Below, piece by piece: positions 1-6,216 of a DNA stretch of 10,983 nt. Positions within the stretch are counted from its first letter, which is position 1, and each line of letters starts with the position of its first letter. Both the position numbers and the translations under genes were made by a program. Source of the stretch: JAEUPI01 sp035764445 (GTDB lineage Bacteria; Pseudomonadota; Gammaproteobacteria; Burkholderiales; Burkholderiaceae_C). The stretch is from contig DASTZF010000081.1 in assembly GCA_035764445.1 (NCBI GenBank), positions 1-10,983 of the forward strand. The letters are read 5' to 3'. The notes beneath the pieces are model-generated. The model had not been told where the DNA came from. It did no database searches and saw only the letters and a list, made by a program, of their open reading frames with translations.

Positions 1-133
1 AGCGCAGGTCGTCGCGCATCGGCAGCACGAAGGACGAGAAGCCGTAGTACAGCGCCGCCCAGCTCAGCAGCTGTGCGACCGACAGCGCCGCCACCACCCA
101 GGCAAAGCTCGGGTGGCGCGGCGGCAGGTTCAT
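1..133 (-). CDS. Probable MFS transporter, N-terminal fragment cut by window edge
   Basis: Read on the minus strand, this frame opens with MNLPPRHPSF and runs without a stop to the window edge (about 44 codons). A short polar start is followed by a hydrophobic stretch (AWVVAALSVAQLLSWAALYY), then FSSFVLPMRDDL. A first membrane helix followed by a loop of the type 'YYGFSSFVLPMRDDL' is typical of the first transmembrane segment of major facilitator superfamily transporters, which move small solutes across the inner membrane. The substrate cannot be guessed from this fragment. An alternative in-frame ATG lies three codons upstream (A at 142). I prefer 133 because the sequence GACAAT (146-141) looks like a -10 box that would overlap the upstream ATG and put transcription at or next to the downstream one; this is weak evidence. 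It is divergent from the dehydrogenase operon, so it may share control with it. Confidence 0.6.
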   Translation of the reverse strand, partial: MNLPPRHPSFAWVVAALSVAQLLSWAALYYGFSSFVLPMRDDLR

Positions 134-239
134 CGCGACCATTGTCGCCGGGCGGTCCTTGTCGCAGCAGGGACAAACCGCCGCTGCGGTGCGTGCTAAA
201 ACTGCCGGCTCGCAGATCGCAATCCGCCAGGAGACACGC
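134..239. promoter_or_regulatory. Divergent intergenic region with candidate promoters for the MFS gene and the dehydrogenase operon
   Basis: About 106 bp separate two divergently read genes, so promoters for both should lie here. Toward the + strand, TGCTAAAAC (194-202) resembles an extended -10 element (TGn followed by TAAAAC), with no good -35 at 16-18 bp. It would give a leader of roughly 30 nt before the ATG at 240. Toward the minus strand, GACAAT (146-141) matches four of six -10 positions and ends 7 nt before the ATG at 133. No obvious operator palindrome was seen. The assignments rest on eye matching only. Confidence 0.35.
230..234 (+). promoter_or_regulatory. Ribosome binding site that decides the pimC-like start
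   Basis: AGGAG lies just upstream of the ATG at 240 with a spacing of about 5-6 nt. It fixes this ATG as the start in preference to the in-frame TTG at 159, which has no such site. Confidence 0.6.
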
Positions 240-1421
240 ATGGACCTGAACTTCACGGCCGAGGAGCTGGCGTTCCGGCAACAGGTGCGGCAGTGGGTCG
301 CCGACAACCTGCCCAAGGACATCAGCCACAAGGTCCATCACGCGCTGCGGCTGTCGCGCGACGACATGCAGCGCTGGGCCAAGATCCTCGGCAAGAAGGG
401 CTGGCTGGCCTCGGGCTGGCCCCAGCAGTTCGGTGGCCCCGGCTGGACCGCGGTGCAGAAGCACCTGTTCGAAGAGGAATGCGCGCGCGCCGGCTCGCCG
501 CGCATCGTGCCGTTCGGCCCGGTGATGGTGGCGCCAGTGATCATGGCGTTCGGCTCGCCCGAGCAGCAGAAGCGCTTCCTGCCCGGCATCGCGTCGGGCG
601 AGGTGTGGTGGAGCCAGGGCTACAGCGAGCCCGGCGCCGGCTCCGACCTGGCATCGCTGAAGACACGCGCCGAGCGGCGCGGCGACAAGTACATCGTCAA
701 CGGCCAGAAGACTTGGACCACGCTCGGCCAATTCGGCGAGTGGATCTTCTGCCTGGTGCGCACCAGCACCGACGGCAAACCGCAGACCGGCATCAGCTTC
801 CTGCTGATCGACATGAAGTCGCCCGGCATCACCGTGCGCCCGATCGTGATGCTCGACGGCGAGCCCGAGGTCAACGAGGTGTTCTTCGACAACGTCGAGG
901 TGCCTGCCGAGAACCTGATCGGCGAGGAGAACAAGGGCTGGACCTACGCCAAGCACCTGCTCGCGCACGAACGCACCAACATCGCCGACGTCAACCGCGC
1001 CAAGCGCGAGATCGAGCGCCTGAAGCGCATCGCCAAGGACGAAGGTGTCTACGACGACGCGCGCTTCCGCGACCAGATCGCGCTGCTCGAGGTCGACATC
1101 GTCGCGCTCGAGATGCTGGTGCTGCGCGTGCTGTCGGCCGAGAAGAGCGGGAAGCAGAGCCTCGACATCGCGGGGCTGCTGAAGATCAAAGGAAGCGAGA
1201 TCCAGCAGCGCTACACGGAGCTGATGATGCTGGCCGCGGGCCCGTTCACGATGCCGTACGTGCGCGAAGCGATGGAAGCCGGCTGGCAGGGCGACTGGTT
1301 CGCGCGCTTCGGCGACTGCTCGCCGCTGGCCGGCAACTACTTCAACTTCCGCAAGACCACGATCTACGGTGGCAGCAACGAAGTGCAGCGGAACATCGTG
1401 GCGCAAACCGTGCTGGGCTGA
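240..1421 (+). CDS. pimC: Acyl-CoA dehydrogenase, PimC-like large subunit
   Basis: A 393-residue FAD-dependent acyl-CoA dehydrogenase that would introduce the alpha-beta double bond into an acyl-CoA in the cytoplasm and pass electrons to electron-transfer flavoprotein. The order is that of the family: helical N-terminal domain (about 1-120), beta domain with the flavin motif GYSEPGAGSD (127-136) and KTWTT (157-161), then a C-terminal helical domain ending IYGGSNEVQRN (375-385). The usual catalytic Glu of YEGT-type enzymes is replaced by Gly (YGG). Glu244 in LLAHERTNIA lies where long-chain and isovaleryl enzymes carry their base, so it is the likely catalytic residue. The Q-x-x-G-G-x-G segment is missing (AAGPFTMPY instead). 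The start at 240 has AGGAG 6 nt upstream and begins where homology begins; a longer frame from a TTG at 159 adds 27 unlikely residues. The overall sequence resembles PimC, the large subunit of pimeloyl-CoA dehydrogenase. The substrate is inferred and could be another dicarboxyl-, branched or cyclic acyl-CoA. Confidence 0.9.
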   Translation: MDLNFTAEELAFRQQVRQWVADNLPKDISHKVHHALRLSRDDMQRWAKILGKKGWLASGWPQQFGGPGWTAVQKHLFEEECARAGSPRIVPFGPVMVAPVIMAFGSPEQQKRFLPGIASGEVWWSQGYSEPGAGSDLASLKTRAERRGDKYIVNGQKTWTTLGQFGEWIFCLVRTSTDGKPQTGISFLLIDMKSPGITVRPIVMLDGEPEVNEVFFDNVEVPAENLIGEENKGWTYAKHLLAHERTNIADVNRAKREIERLKRIAKDEGVYDDARFRDQIALLEVDIVALEMLVLRVLSAEKSGKQSLDIAGLLKIKGSEIQQRYTELMMLAAGPFTMPYVREAMEAGWQGDWFARFGDCSPLAGNYFNFRKTTIYGGSNEVQRNIVAQTVLG

Positions 1422-1469
1422 CGCCCATCACGGTCCGCGCGCAGCGCCCAACGTACTGCTCCCATCCCC

Positions 1470-1498
1470 AGCCCCTTCCCTCCAAGCGGGAAGGGGCT
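1470..1498. repeat. Perfect 11-bp inverted repeat, REP-like palindrome between the two dehydrogenase genes
   Basis: AGCCCCTTCCC (1470-1480) and GGGAAGGGGCT (1488-1498) are exact reverse complements around a 7-nt loop, TCCAAGC. It sits in the 102-bp gap between the two subunit genes, 48 bp after one stop and 25 bp before the next start. No T-run follows, so it is a poor candidate for an intrinsic terminator, and termination here would split an enzyme. It resembles dispersed CCCCTTCC/GGAAGGGG palindromes that I associate with proteobacterial intergenic repeats. In the mRNA it could stabilise the upstream part or adjust the subunit ratio; that role is inferred. Confidence 0.65.
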
Positions 1499-1523
1499 CC
1501 AGTCAGAGAGACGAGGAACTGGC

Positions 1524-2726
1524 ATGGATTTCGAATTCACCGAAGACCAACTGTCGCTGCGCGACGCGGTGGCCCGCTGGGTCGACAAGGGTTTCGGCTT
1601 CGAGCGTCGCCACGGCATCGCCAAGCAAGGCGGCCGCACGCGCGACGTCTACGGCGAGCTGGCCGAGCTCGGCCTCACATCGCTCGCGGTGCCGGAGGCG
1701 CACGGCGGCATGGGCTTCGGTCCGATCGAAGCGATGGTGGTGATGGAAGAGCTCGGCCGCGGCCTCGTCAACGCGCCCTATGCGGCCGGCGCCCTGGTGG
1801 CGCCCGCGCTGCTCGTGCAGGCGCCTGCCGCGGTGCAGTCGGCGTGGCTGCCGCGCATCGCATCCGGTGAAGCGCTGGTCGTGCTGGCGCATCAGGAGCG
1901 GGCCGCGCGCTACCGTCTCGATCAAGTGGCCACCAGCGCCAAGCGCGCGGGCAGCGGCTGGCAGCTGAGCGGCCACAAGAGCGTGGTGCCGGCGGCCGAC
2001 GAGGCCGACGCGTTCATCGTGCCGGCGCGTGTCGGCGCCGGGCCGTCCCAAGCCGACAGCTCCCCCACGGGGGGACGCGAGCGCAGCGAGCCAGGGGGCC
2101 GCCAGGCCGGCGGCAGCGACACCCAGGGCATCGCGCTCTTCCTGGTCGAGAAAGGCGCGCCAGGGGTGCAGATCCAGGGCTATGCCACGCAGGACGGCGC
2201 GCGCGCCGGCGAACTGAAGCTTGCCGACACGCCGGCCACGCTGATCCAGGAAAGCGGCTTCGCGACGCTCGAGGGCGCGGCCGACGTCGGCATCGCTGCT
2301 GCTTGCGCCGAGGGGGTCGGCGTGATGGACAGGCTGGTCGCGCTGACGATCGAGTACATGAACACGCGCAAGCAGTTCGGCACCACGCTGGCCACTTTCC
2401 AGGCGCTGCGCCACCGCATCGCCGACGTCAAGATGCAGCTCGAGCTCGGCCGCTCGATGAGCTACTTCGCCAGCCTGAAGCTCGGCGAGCCCGCGCTCGC
2501 GCGCCGCCGCGCGTTGTCGCAGGCCAAGGTGCAGCTGGGGCAATCGATGCGCTTCGTCGGCCAGCAGTGCACGCAGCTGCACGGCGGCATCGGTGTCACC
2601 GACGAGTACATCGGCAGCCACTACTTCAAGCGCCTGACGATGCTCGAGATGACCTTCGGCGACACGATGCACCACGTGGGAGAGGTGTCCGCGCGCATGA
2701 CCGACGTCACCGGCGTGTTCGCCTGA
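1524..2726 (+). CDS. pimD: Acyl-CoA dehydrogenase, PimD-like small subunit with in-frame repeat insertion
   Basis: A 400-residue acyl-CoA dehydrogenase-family protein resembling PimD, the small subunit of pimeloyl-CoA dehydrogenase. It begins MDFEFTEDQL and has the helical N-terminal domain (1-120), a divergent beta domain (about 120-240) without the T/S-E-P-G-A-G-S-D flavin motif, and a C-terminal domain with TRKQFG (281-286) and QLHGGIG (351-357). The latter is the segment that normally contacts the partner subunit's FAD. No Glu is present at either usual catalytic position: the helix position aligns with Gly256 by my hand alignment, and the C-terminus reads TFGDTMHH in place of Y-E-G-T. 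This suggests a non-catalytic partner completing the FAD site of the upstream subunit. Residues about 174-197 (nt 2043-2114) are an extra Gly/Ser/Arg-rich loop encoded by a palindromic repeat. The ATG at 1524 has GAGGA 6 nt upstream. The stop is 4 bp before the next gene, so all three are probably co-transcribed. Confidence 0.88.
   Translation: MDFEFTEDQLSLRDAVARWVDKGFGFERRHGIAKQGGRTRDVYGELAELGLTSLAVPEAHGGMGFGPIEAMVVMEELGRGLVNAPYAAGALVAPALLVQAPAAVQSAWLPRIASGEALVVLAHQERAARYRLDQVATSAKRAGSGWQLSGHKSVVPAADEADAFIVPARVGAGPSQADSSPTGGRERSEPGGRQAGGSDTQGIALFLVEKGAPGVQIQGYATQDGARAGELKLADTPATLIQESGFATLEGAADVGIAAACAEGVGVMDRLVALTIEYMNTRKQFGTTLATFQALRHRIADVKMQLELGRSMSYFASLKLGEPALARRRALSQAKVQLGQSMRFVGQQCTQLHGGIGVTDEYIGSHYFKRLTMLEMTFGDTMHHVGEVSARMTDVTGVFA
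2043..2114. repeat. GC-rich REP-like palindromic element inserted in frame in the pimD-like gene
   Basis: This segment holds CCCCCACGGGGGG (2062-2074), then GCGAGCGCAGCGAGC (2077-2091), then AGGGGGCC (2093-2100). The first CCCCC run can pair with either downstream G run. The encoded residues (174-197, core SSPTGGRERSEPGGRQAGG) have no counterpart in the family as I know it, where a short turn joins two beta strands at this point. The reading frame is kept through the insert. Composition and layout resemble dispersed intergenic palindromes of Burkholderiales genomes; that link is from memory and would need a search. The ends of the element are approximate. Confidence 0.6.
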
Positions 2727-2730
2727 CGCC

Positions 2731-3726
2731 GTGCGCCTCGAAGCGGCGAACCGGCTGCGCCACCGCGCCGGATCGCCGGACGGGCACTACGAGAGTTACT
2801 TCGTCCGCGCCAACCACGCGACGCGGGCGCTGGCATTCTGGATCCGCTACACGATCTTCAGCCCCCAGGGCCACCCCGACAACGCGCAGGGTGAGCTGTG
2901 GGCGATCGTGTTCGACGGCGAGCGCGCCCACCACGTGGCGGTGAAGCAGGCGTGGGCGCTCGCCGCGTGCCGCTTCGACCCCGATGGCCTGGCGATCGAG
3001 CTGCCGGTGGCGCAGCTCGGCAGCGGCCACGCCCAGGGGTCGTGCCAGGCGCAGGGCCACCATGTCGTGTGGGACCTGCGCTTCGCCGCCGGCCAGTCGA
3101 CGTTGCTCTTGCTGCCCGAACGCCTGTACGAAGGCGGTTTCCCGAAGGCCAAGAGCCTGGTCAGCCGGCCGCTGGCGCGCTTCGACGGCGGGCTGTCGGT
3201 CGACGGCCAGCGCATCGACGTGCAGGGCTGGGCCGGCAGCCAGAACCACAACTGGGGTCGCCAGCACACCGATCGCTACGCCTGGGGTCAGGTGGCCGGC
3301 TTCGATGGCGGGCACGACGAGAGCTTCCTCGAAGTGGCATCGGCCAAGCTGAAGATCGGCCCGCTGTGGACGCCGTGGCTCACGCCGATCGTGCTGCGCC
3401 ACCGCGGCCGCGAGCACCGGCTCAACGCGCTCGGCCGTTCGCTGCGTGCACGCGCGTCGGTGCACGGTTTCGAGTGGCACTTCGAGTCGCGCGCCGACGG
3501 CGTGCATCTGCGCGGCCACATCGGCGCCGAGCGCGGCGACTTCGTCGGCCTGCGCTACGCCAACCCTTCCGGCGGCAGCAAGCTGTGCCTGAACAGCAAG
3601 ATCGCCCGCGCGCAGGTGACGCTGCGACACGCCGACGGCACGAGCGAGACGTTGCTCAGCGAGCGTCGCGCGGCGTTCGAGCTGCTCGCCGACGACGGCG
3701 ACCACGGCGTGCCGATGTCGTGCTGA
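2731..3726 (+). CDS. Uncharacterised lipocalin-like protein of the AttH/CrtC-like type
   Basis: A 331-residue protein starting at GTG, only 4 bp after the stop of the dehydrogenase small subunit, without a clear Shine-Dalgarno site. Translational coupling is likely. There is no signal peptide or membrane segment, so a cytoplasmic location is expected. The sequence is rich in alternating beta patterns and in His/Trp/Gly. The clearest motif is GSQNHNWGRQHTD (169-181), followed by YAWGQVAGFD (183-192) and FLEVASAKLKIGP (199-211), then NPSGGSKLCLNSK (278-290). A central 'N-H-x-W-G' sequence in a two-lobed beta protein recalls the AttH/CrtC/tocopherol-cyclase group of lipocalin-like folds. Members with known function act on hydrophobic terpenoid or lipid molecules. 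The assignment is by motif resemblance only and no reaction can be named. Position in the operon suggests binding or modifying the hydrophobic substrate or product of the dehydrogenase pair. Confidence 0.7.
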   Translation: MRLEAANRLRHRAGSPDGHYESYFVRANHATRALAFWIRYTIFSPQGHPDNAQGELWAIVFDGERAHHVAVKQAWALAACRFDPDGLAIELPVAQLGSGHAQGSCQAQGHHVVWDLRFAAGQSTLLLLPERLYEGGFPKAKSLVSRPLARFDGGLSVDGQRIDVQGWAGSQNHNWGRQHTDRYAWGQVAGFDGGHDESFLEVASAKLKIGPLWTPWLTPIVLRHRGREHRLNALGRSLRARASVHGFEWHFESRADGVHLRGHIGAERGDFVGLRYANPSGGSKLCLNSKIARAQVTLRHADGTSETLLSERRAAFELLADDGDHGVPMSC

Positions 3727-3775
3727 GCGCCGGCCGACGACGCGGCCCGAGGGCAGTGGCCCGCGGCGAATCGAG

Positions 3776-3787
3776 TAGGCTTCACGC
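3776..3787 (+). promoter_or_regulatory. Weak -10-like box next to the P1 peptidase start
   Basis: TAGGCT (3776-3781) lies 6 nt before the ATG at 3788. If used, transcription would begin at or next to the start codon and give a leaderless message, which would fit the absence of a good Shine-Dalgarno site here. No TTGACA-like hexamer lies at the right distance, so the peptidase gene may equally well be read through from the upstream operon across the 61-bp gap. Confidence 0.2.
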
Positions 3788-4774
3788 ATGACGCTGTTTC
3801 CCGGCTCGATCACCGACGTGCAGGGGCTCAAGGTCGGCCACCACACCGACCCGCGCCGGCCTACCGGCTGCACCGTGGTGCTGTGCGAGAGCGGCGTGGT
3901 GTGCGGCGTCGACGTGCGCGGCGCGGCGCCCGGGACACGCGAGACCGATCTGCTGTCGCCGGGCAACCTGGTCGACCGCGTGCACGCGGTGCTGCTGGCC
4001 GGCGGCAGCGCGTTCGGCCTCGATGCCGCCGGCGGCGTGATGCGCTGGCTCGACCAGAACGGCCACGGCTTCACGGTCGGTCCAGCGCGCGTACCGATCG
4101 TGCCGGCCGCAGTGCTGTTCGACCTCTGGGTCGGCGATGCGCGCATCCGGCCCGATGCCAACGCCGGCTTCGCTGCATGCGAGGCGGCGTCGCTGCGGCC
4201 GCCGGCCCAGGGCAGCATCGGCGCCGGCGCCGGCGCCACGGTTGGCAAGCTGTTCGGCATCGCGCACGCGATGAAGGGTGGCATCGGCACCGCGAGCGTC
4301 GAGGTCAGCGGCGTGCGCATCGCCGCGCTGGTGGCCGTCAACGCCTCCGGCGACGTGATCGACCCCGGCACGGCACGCGTCGTGGCCGGCAGCCGCCAGC
4401 ACGACGGCCGCACGCCGCGTCGCATCACCGCGGCGCTGGCGCGCGGCGTGATGCCGCCCAACATCCTGGCCGGTGCGTCGACGACGATCGGCGTCGTCGC
4501 CACCGACGCCGTGCTCGACAAGGCGCAATGCGCCCGCGTGGCGACGATGGCGCACGACGGCCTAGCGCGCTGCATCGACCCCGTGCACACTGCGAGCGAT
4601 GGCGACACGCTGTTCGCGCTGGCCACCGGCGGCAGTCGACAGTCGCTGCCGCTCACCGTGCTCGGTGCGCTGGCTGCCGAGGTGACGCAGCGCGCGGTGC
4701 TCAACGGCGTGCGTGCCGCCAGCGGCGTGCGCGAACCCCCGCTGCCGTGCGCGCAGGACCTCGGCTGGGCGTGA
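3788..4774 (+). CDS. P1 family (DmpA/NylC-like) self-processing aminopeptidase/amidohydrolase
   Basis: A 328-residue member of the P1/S58 peptidase family. Relatives include DmpA and BapA, which release N-terminal residues or beta-amino acids, and NylC, a nylon-oligomer hydrolase. These are made as one chain that cuts itself to expose a Ser or Thr nucleophile at the new N-terminus. Visible family landmarks are ITDVQGLKVGHHTD (8-21), LLAGGSAFGLDAAGGV (69-84), GAGAGATVGK (145-154), and STTIGVVATDA (231-241). Thr232 (codon 4481-4483) is the likely nucleophile, giving a large subunit of about 231 residues and a small one of about 97. The residue before it is Ser, where NylC has Asn. HDGLARCIDPVHTASDGDT (256-274) is also family-typical. 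No signal peptide is present, so it should be cytoplasmic. Length is normal for the compact bacterial branch. The natural substrate is unknown; nothing in the neighbours identifies it. Confidence 0.87.
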   Translation: MTLFPGSITDVQGLKVGHHTDPRRPTGCTVVLCESGVVCGVDVRGAAPGTRETDLLSPGNLVDRVHAVLLAGGSAFGLDAAGGVMRWLDQNGHGFTVGPARVPIVPAAVLFDLWVGDARIRPDANAGFAACEAASLRPPAQGSIGAGAGATVGKLFGIAHAMKGGIGTASVEVSGVRIAALVAVNASGDVIDPGTARVVAGSRQHDGRTPRRITAALARGVMPPNILAGASTTIGVVATDAVLDKAQCARVATMAHDGLARCIDPVHTASDGDTLFALATGGSRQSLPLTVLGALAAEVTQRAVLNGVRAASGVREPPLPCAQDLGWA

Positions 4775-4831
4775 AACGGGCCGCGAGCCAGCCCCACGCC
4801 GCAGCCGCCTCGCAACACGCCTCATCCGCTG

Positions 4832-4837
4832 AAAGGA
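4832..4837 (+). promoter_or_regulatory. Ribosome binding site of the lipoprotein hydrolase gene
   Basis: AAAGGA precedes the ATG at 4842 with a 4-nt gap. It is one of the two best purine-rich sites in the window and supports this start, which also begins the signal peptide at the right place. Confidence 0.55.
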
Positions 4838-4841
4838 CACC

Positions 4842-6203
4842 ATGCAACTGCTGCGCCGCGCCCTGCTCGCCCTCGGCCTGGCCGCTGCACTCGCAGCATG
4901 CACGACGCCGACGTCGACGACACTGCCGCCGATCGTGTTCGTGCACGGCAATGGCGATTCGGCAGCGCTGTGGACCACCACGCTGTGGCGCTTCGAGAGC
5001 AACGGCTGGCCGCGCGATCGCCTGTTCGCGCTCAACATGCCGTACCCACTGGCACGCGACGACGACACCAAGCCGCAGGAAGGCCGCAGCTCGGTCGACG
5101 ACCAGATGCGCACGCTGGCCGCCGAGGTCGAGCGCGTGCGCAAGGCCACCGGCGCGAGCAAGGTCGTGCTGATGGGCAACTCGCGCGGCGGCAACGCGAT
5201 CCGCTCGTACATCCAGAGCGGTGGCGTCGACACCGTGTCGCACGCGATTCTCGGCGGCACCCCGAATCACGGCGTGTGGGCCAACCCGGGCTTCCGGCCG
5301 AACAACGAGTTCAACGGCGCGGGGCCGTTCCTCAGCGCGCTCAACGCGCCCAAGGGAGCCAGCGGCGACGAGGTAACGCCGGGCGTGCGCTGGATGACGA
5401 TCCGCTCGGACAACAACGACAAGTTCGCCCAACCCGACGGTGCGTGGATCGGTGCCAAGGGCACGCCGACCAACGTCACCTTCGACGGCCCGGCGCTGAA
5501 GGGCGCGACCAACGTGGTGTTGCCGGGTCGCGACCACCGTGAGGTGTCGTACCACACCGAAGCGTTCGCGCATGCCTACCGCTTCATCACCGGCCGCGAT
5601 CCGGCGACCACCGCGATCACGCCCGAGTCGCGCGTGGTGCTCGACGGTGTGGTCACCTCCACCGGCCCCGGCGGGCCGACCAATCTGCCGCTGGTGGGGG
5701 CGGCGGTCGAGGTCTACGCCACCGACGCGGGCACCGGTGAGCGGCGCGGTGCGCCGCTGGTCAAGACCACCGTCGGTGCCGACGGCCGCTGGGGACCGCT
5801 GACCACCGACGCCAACACGCCGCTGGAGTTCGTGGTCAGCGCGCCGGGCTACGCGACCCACCATGTCTACCGCACGCCGTTCGCGCGCTCGTCGAGCGTC
5901 GTGCACCTGCGGCCCGAGCGGCTGGCCGACGGCGACCGCAGCGCGGCGGCGGTGGTCAGTTTCGTGCGGCCGCGCGGCTATTTCGGGCTGCCACGCGACA
6001 AGATCGTGTTCGACAACCAGAACCCGGCGCCGGGTATACCGACCGGCGTGGCCGGCATCGCATCGAGCAAGCTCACGCTGAACAGCGCTGCGAGCCGCAC
6101 CGTGGTCGGTGACTACCGGTCCGGCACCATTGCCGAGCGCGTGGTCGGCCGCAGCTGGCCGGCAGCCGAGAACCATCTGGCGACGCTCGAACTTCACTAC
6201 TGA
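4842..6203 (+). CDS. Lipoprotein alpha/beta hydrolase (lipase/esterase-like) with C-terminal beta-sandwich domain
   Basis: A 453-residue exported hydrolase. The N-terminus MQLLRRALLALGLAAALAAC carries two Arg, a hydrophobic stretch and a lipobox (LAAC, Cys20), so it should be a lipoprotein cleaved by LspA. TTPT after the Cys gives no inner-membrane retention Asp at +2, which fits outer-membrane placement. The hydrolase domain spans about 28-255: VFVHGNGDS (32-40) forms the first strand and oxyanion turn, and MGNSRGG (111-117) is the nucleophile elbow with Ser114. Candidate acid and base are Asp190 or Asp193 and His232 (GRDHREVSYH). The pattern resembles class 2 lipases. Residues about 262-345 look like a carboxypeptidase-regulatory (transthyretin-like) domain: VVLDGVVTSTG, then LPLVGAAVEVYATDAGTG and VSAPGYATH. 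The remaining 100 residues are beta-rich and unassigned. The substrate (ester lipid or polyester) is not determinable. The gene ends 13 bp before ribF. Confidence 0.82.
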   Translation: MQLLRRALLALGLAAALAACTTPTSTTLPPIVFVHGNGDSAALWTTTLWRFESNGWPRDRLFALNMPYPLARDDDTKPQEGRSSVDDQMRTLAAEVERVRKATGASKVVLMGNSRGGNAIRSYIQSGGVDTVSHAILGGTPNHGVWANPGFRPNNEFNGAGPFLSALNAPKGASGDEVTPGVRWMTIRSDNNDKFAQPDGAWIGAKGTPTNVTFDGPALKGATNVVLPGRDHREVSYHTEAFAHAYRFITGRDPATTAITPESRVVLDGVVTSTGPGGPTNLPLVGAAVEVYATDAGTGERRGAPLVKTTVGADGRWGPLTTDANTPLEFVVSAPGYATHHVYRTPFARSSSVVHLRPERLADGDRSAAAVVSFVRPRGYFGLPRDKIVFDNQNPAPGIPTGVAGIASSKLTLNSAASRTVVGDYRSGTIAERVVGRSWPAAENHLATLELHY

Positions 6204-6216
6204 ACCCGCTGCGACC

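Noticed and set aside
159..239. In-frame 27-residue N-terminal extension of the first dehydrogenase from a TTG
   Set aside because: Family homology starts at the ATG at 240, which has its own AGGAG site; the extension also runs through the likely promoter.
3727..3787. Terminator between the lipocalin-like gene and the peptidase gene
   Set aside because: Several GC-rich words partly complement each other, but I could not find an exact stem of useful length and there is no T-run.
4208..4240. Tandem GGCGCC repeats in the P1 peptidase gene
   Set aside because: They encode GAGAGATVGK, a conserved Gly-rich motif of the family, so protein function explains the repetition.
240..6203. A dedicated new multi-gene defence or secondary-metabolite system
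   Set aside because: The genes belong to known catabolic, peptidase and lipase families; no nucleases, toxins, reverse transcriptases, synthases or mobility genes are present.
6109..6216. 36-residue N-terminal extension of RibF
   Set aside because: It overlaps the coding region of the lipoprotein hydrolase, has no homology, and RibF proteins begin at the Met at 6217.
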